7,725 nucleotides of DNA, from NCBI GenBank assembly GCA_050260275.1, contig JBLNBX010000125.1:1-7725 (forward strand). Direction: 5' to 3'. The DNA is from DATMXS01 sp050260275. GTDB taxonomy: Bacteria > Acidobacteriota > Terriglobia > Bryobacterales > Bryobacteraceae. The position numbers and the translations under genes are program-made. Below, in pieces: positions 5,758 to 7,725 of the stretch (within the stretch, counting starts at the first letter, position 1; every line of letters starts with the position of its first letter). Under the pieces are notes generated by a model, which saw only the letters and a program-made list of their open reading frames with translations, searched no databases and was not told the origin of the DNA.

Positions 5758-7725
5758 ATGGCAAGATCTGAAGAACCCGCCGGCGTGAACAGTTGGCTGG
5801 AGGACGAGCTCTACTACCAGTATCGTCACGATCGGTCCGGCGTGGACGATGCCTGGAAAAAGGTGTTCGAAGGGAACGGCGCGGCGGCGCGGGCGGCGGC
5901 TGCCCCGGCCCAGCGCCTTGCCGCCCCGGGTCCGGAAGCCGAGGGCGAACTCCAGCCGCTCCGGGGCGCCTATGCGCGCATTGTCGAGAACATGACGGCC
6001 AGCCTGGCGATTCCCGTCGCGACGTCGCAGCGCACCATCCCCGTCAAGGTGGCCGACGAGAACCGCGCCATCATCAACCAGCACCGCTCACTTACAGGCA
6101 GGCAGAAGGTTTCCTACACGCACCTGATCGGCTGGGCCGTGGTGCGCGCGCTGGAGGCGTTTCCGAACCTGAACAGCGGCTTTGCCGAGCGCGACGGCCA
6201 GCCGTTCCGGGTGGTCCGGAAGCGTGTGAACCTAGGTATTGCGATTGACGTCGCCGGGCGCGACGGCTCCCGCATGCTGACCGTTCCGAACATAAAAGAC
6301 GCGGGCTCCCTCGATTTCCAGGCCTTCATGGCGGCCTTCGACGACATCGTCGAGCGCGCCAGGCGGGGCAAACTCGTCCCCGAAGATTTCCTGGGCACGA
6401 CCGTGTCGCTGACGAACCCCGGCACGGTCGGCACGGTGGCGTCCGTTCCCCGGCTGATGGCCGGCCAGGGCGCGATCATCGCGACCGGCGCGATCGACTA
6501 CCCGGCCGGCTACCAGGGCTCGTCGCCCGAAACGCGCGCGGCGCTCGGCCTCAGCAAGGTGATGACGATCACCTGCACTTACGATCACCGCATCATCCAG
6601 GGCGCCGAATCGGGCATGTTCCTGGGGCACGTGCAGGCGCTGCTCCAGGGCGAGCACGATTTTTACACGGACATCTTCGCCGATCTCAAGGTGCCCTACC
6701 GCCCCGTCGGATGGGAGCCTGACCGCCGCGGCGTGGCCGCTGGCGGCCGCGAGCGCACATCCGATATCGCCAAGCAAGCGGCCGTTTTGCAGCTCATCAA
6801 CGCATACCGCGTGCGCGGGCACCTGATCGCCGACCTCGACCCGCTCGGCGGCGAGCCCGGCTACCACCCCGAGCTCGATCCCGCCACCTACGGGCTCACC
6901 ATCTGGGACCTCGACCGCGAGTTCATCACAGGCAGCCTCGGCGAAGCGGCTGGCGGAGAGGTGGCGACACTCCGCCGCACGCTCGAGACGCTCCGGAAAA
7001 CCTACTGCGGCCGCATCGGCTGCGAGTACATGCACATACAGGCGCCGGAGCAGAAGCGCTGGCTGCAGTTGCGGATGGAGCCCACTGGCAGTTCCTGGCC
7101 GCTCGAGCCCGCGACGCGCAAACGCGTTTTGCAACGCCTGATCGAGGCCGAGGAGTTCGAGCACTTCCTGCACTCGAAGTTCGTCGGGCACAAGCGGTTC
7201 GGCCTCGAAGGCGGCGAATGCGCCATCGCGATTCTCGACGAGGTGATGCACCGCGCGGCCGCCAGCGGCGCGGTGGAGATCGTCATGGGCATGGCGCACC
7301 GCGGGCGGCTGAACGCGCTCGCAAACCTCCTCGCGAAGCCGCTCTCGCAGATCTTTTCGTCCTTCGAGGAAGCCGACCCGGCCAGCACCCAGGGCTCCGG
7401 CGACGTGAAGTATCACGTGGGCACGTCGGGAGTGCGAACGCTCGAGGACGGCAGCACGATCGCGGTTTCGCTTTCTCCCAACCCGAGCCACCTGGAAGCG
7501 GTAGACCCGGTTGTCGAGGGCATAGTCAGGCCCAAGCAGGACCGCCTGGGCGACACGAAGCGCGAGCGCGTCATACCGATACTGGTTCACGGCGACGCAG
7601 CGTTCGCGGGCCAGGGCGTGGTGGCCGAGACGCTGAATCTCTCGCAGCTCGACGGCTATTGTACCGGCGGCACTATACACCTGATCATCAACAACCAAAT
7701 CGGATTCACCACACTGCCGGAAGAG
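5758..7725 (+). CDS. kgd: Multifunctional 2-oxoglutarate decarboxylase/dehydrogenase E2-E1 fusion (3' end missing)
   Basis: Kgd-type proteins join an E2-like succinyltransferase domain to a ThDP-dependent E1. The E1 decarboxylates 2-oxoglutarate, giving succinic semialdehyde or, with lipoyl-E2 and E3 partners, succinyl-CoA. Visible are 656 codons of an expected 1,200 or so. Residues 10-38 (NSWLEDELYYQYR region) match the OGDH N-terminal helix, followed by an Ala/Pro linker (about 40-65). The E2-like domain (about 70-315) has LTNPGTVGT and the active-site motif DHRIIQG (276-282) with His277. Gln281 replaces the Asp of the classical DHRxxDG, as remembered for mycobacterial Kgd. No lipoyl domain is present. 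E1 starts near 335 with MAHRGRLN (512-519), HGDAAFAGQG (611-620) and NNQIGF (645-650), the latter part of the ThDP site. An in-frame TAA at 5707 and no earlier ATG fix the start at 5758. It is divergent from mreB. Confidence 0.94.
   Translation, partial: MARSEEPAGVNSWLEDELYYQYRHDRSGVDDAWKKVFEGNGAAARAAAAPAQRLAAPGPEAEGELQPLRGAYARIVENMTASLAIPVATSQRTIPVKVADENRAIINQHRSLTGRQKVSYTHLIGWAVVRALEAFPNLNSGFAERDGQPFRVVRKRVNLGIAIDVAGRDGSRMLTVPNIKDAGSLDFQAFMAAFDDIVERARRGKLVPEDFLGTTVSLTNPGTVGTVASVPRLMAGQGAIIATGAIDYPAGYQGSSPETRAALGLSKVMTITCTYDHRIIQGAESGMFLGHVQALLQGEHDFYTDIFADLKVPYRPVGWEPDRRGVAAGGRERTSDIAKQAAVLQLINAYRVRGHLIADLDPLGGEPGYHPELDPATYGLTIWDLDREFITGSLGEAAGGEVATLRRTLETLRKTYCGRIGCEYMHIQAPEQKRWLQLRMEPTGSSWPLEPATRKRVLQRLIEAEEFEHFLHSKFVGHKRFGLEGGECAIAILDEVMHRAAASGAVEIVMGMAHRGRLNALANLLAKPLSQIFSSFEEADPASTQGSGDVKYHVGTSGVRTLEDGSTIAVSLSPNPSHLEAVDPVVEGIVRPKQDRLGDTKRERVIPILVHGDAAFAGQGVVAETLNLSQLDGYCTGGTIHLIINNQIGFTTLPEE

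Noticed and set aside
6232..7698. A 488-codon minus-strand open frame opposite kgd
   Set aside because: The sense strand encodes clear E2 and E1 motifs. The antisense product has no recognisable domain and is a GC-driven shadow.

Overview
The window carries a complete run of rod-shape (elongasome) genes on the minus strand. Divergent from it on the plus strand is the first half of a large 2-oxoglutarate-metabolising enzyme. High GC, the gene order mreB-mreC-mreD-mrdA-rodA, and a Kgd-type E2-E1 fusion without a lipoyl domain together suggest an acidobacterium, perhaps of the Bryobacteraceae/Solibacter group. Actinobacteria share the Kgd architecture and are the main alternative. This placement rests on remembered family features, not on a search.

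Reading the minus strand in its own direction: mreB (5498-4473), mreC (4436-3231), mreD (3234-2698), mrdA/PBP2 (2688-808) and rodA (599 to the window edge, 3' end missing). Spacing is tight: 36 bp, a 4-bp ATGA overlap, then 9 bp. This argues for one transcript from a promoter upstream of mreB. The exception is the 208-bp mrdA-rodA gap, which holds two adjacent perfect hairpins resembling a dispersed palindromic repeat. MreB filaments on the inner membrane, MreC/MreD, the transpeptidase PBP2 and the glycosyltransferase RodA form one machine that inserts peptidoglycan along the cell cylinder.

On the plus strand, kgd starts at 5758 and runs off the right edge (656 codons present, probably about half). 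Its domain order is an OGDH-type N-terminal helix, an Ala/Pro linker, an E2-like acyltransferase domain and the start of the thiamine-diphosphate E1 domain. It feeds the TCA cycle and has no evident functional tie to cell shape.

The 259-bp divergent intergenic region (5499-5757) must hold both promoters. It contains a 14-bp inverted repeat and a 20-bp tandem duplication that includes the probable kgd ribosome binding site.

I see no mobile element, CRISPR array, RNA gene or clearly new system. The points worth a second look are at residue level: a Gln where MreB normally has its catalytic Glu, a possible Cys-rich zinc site in PBP2, a long Pro/Ala tail on MreC, and the palindromic element before rodA.
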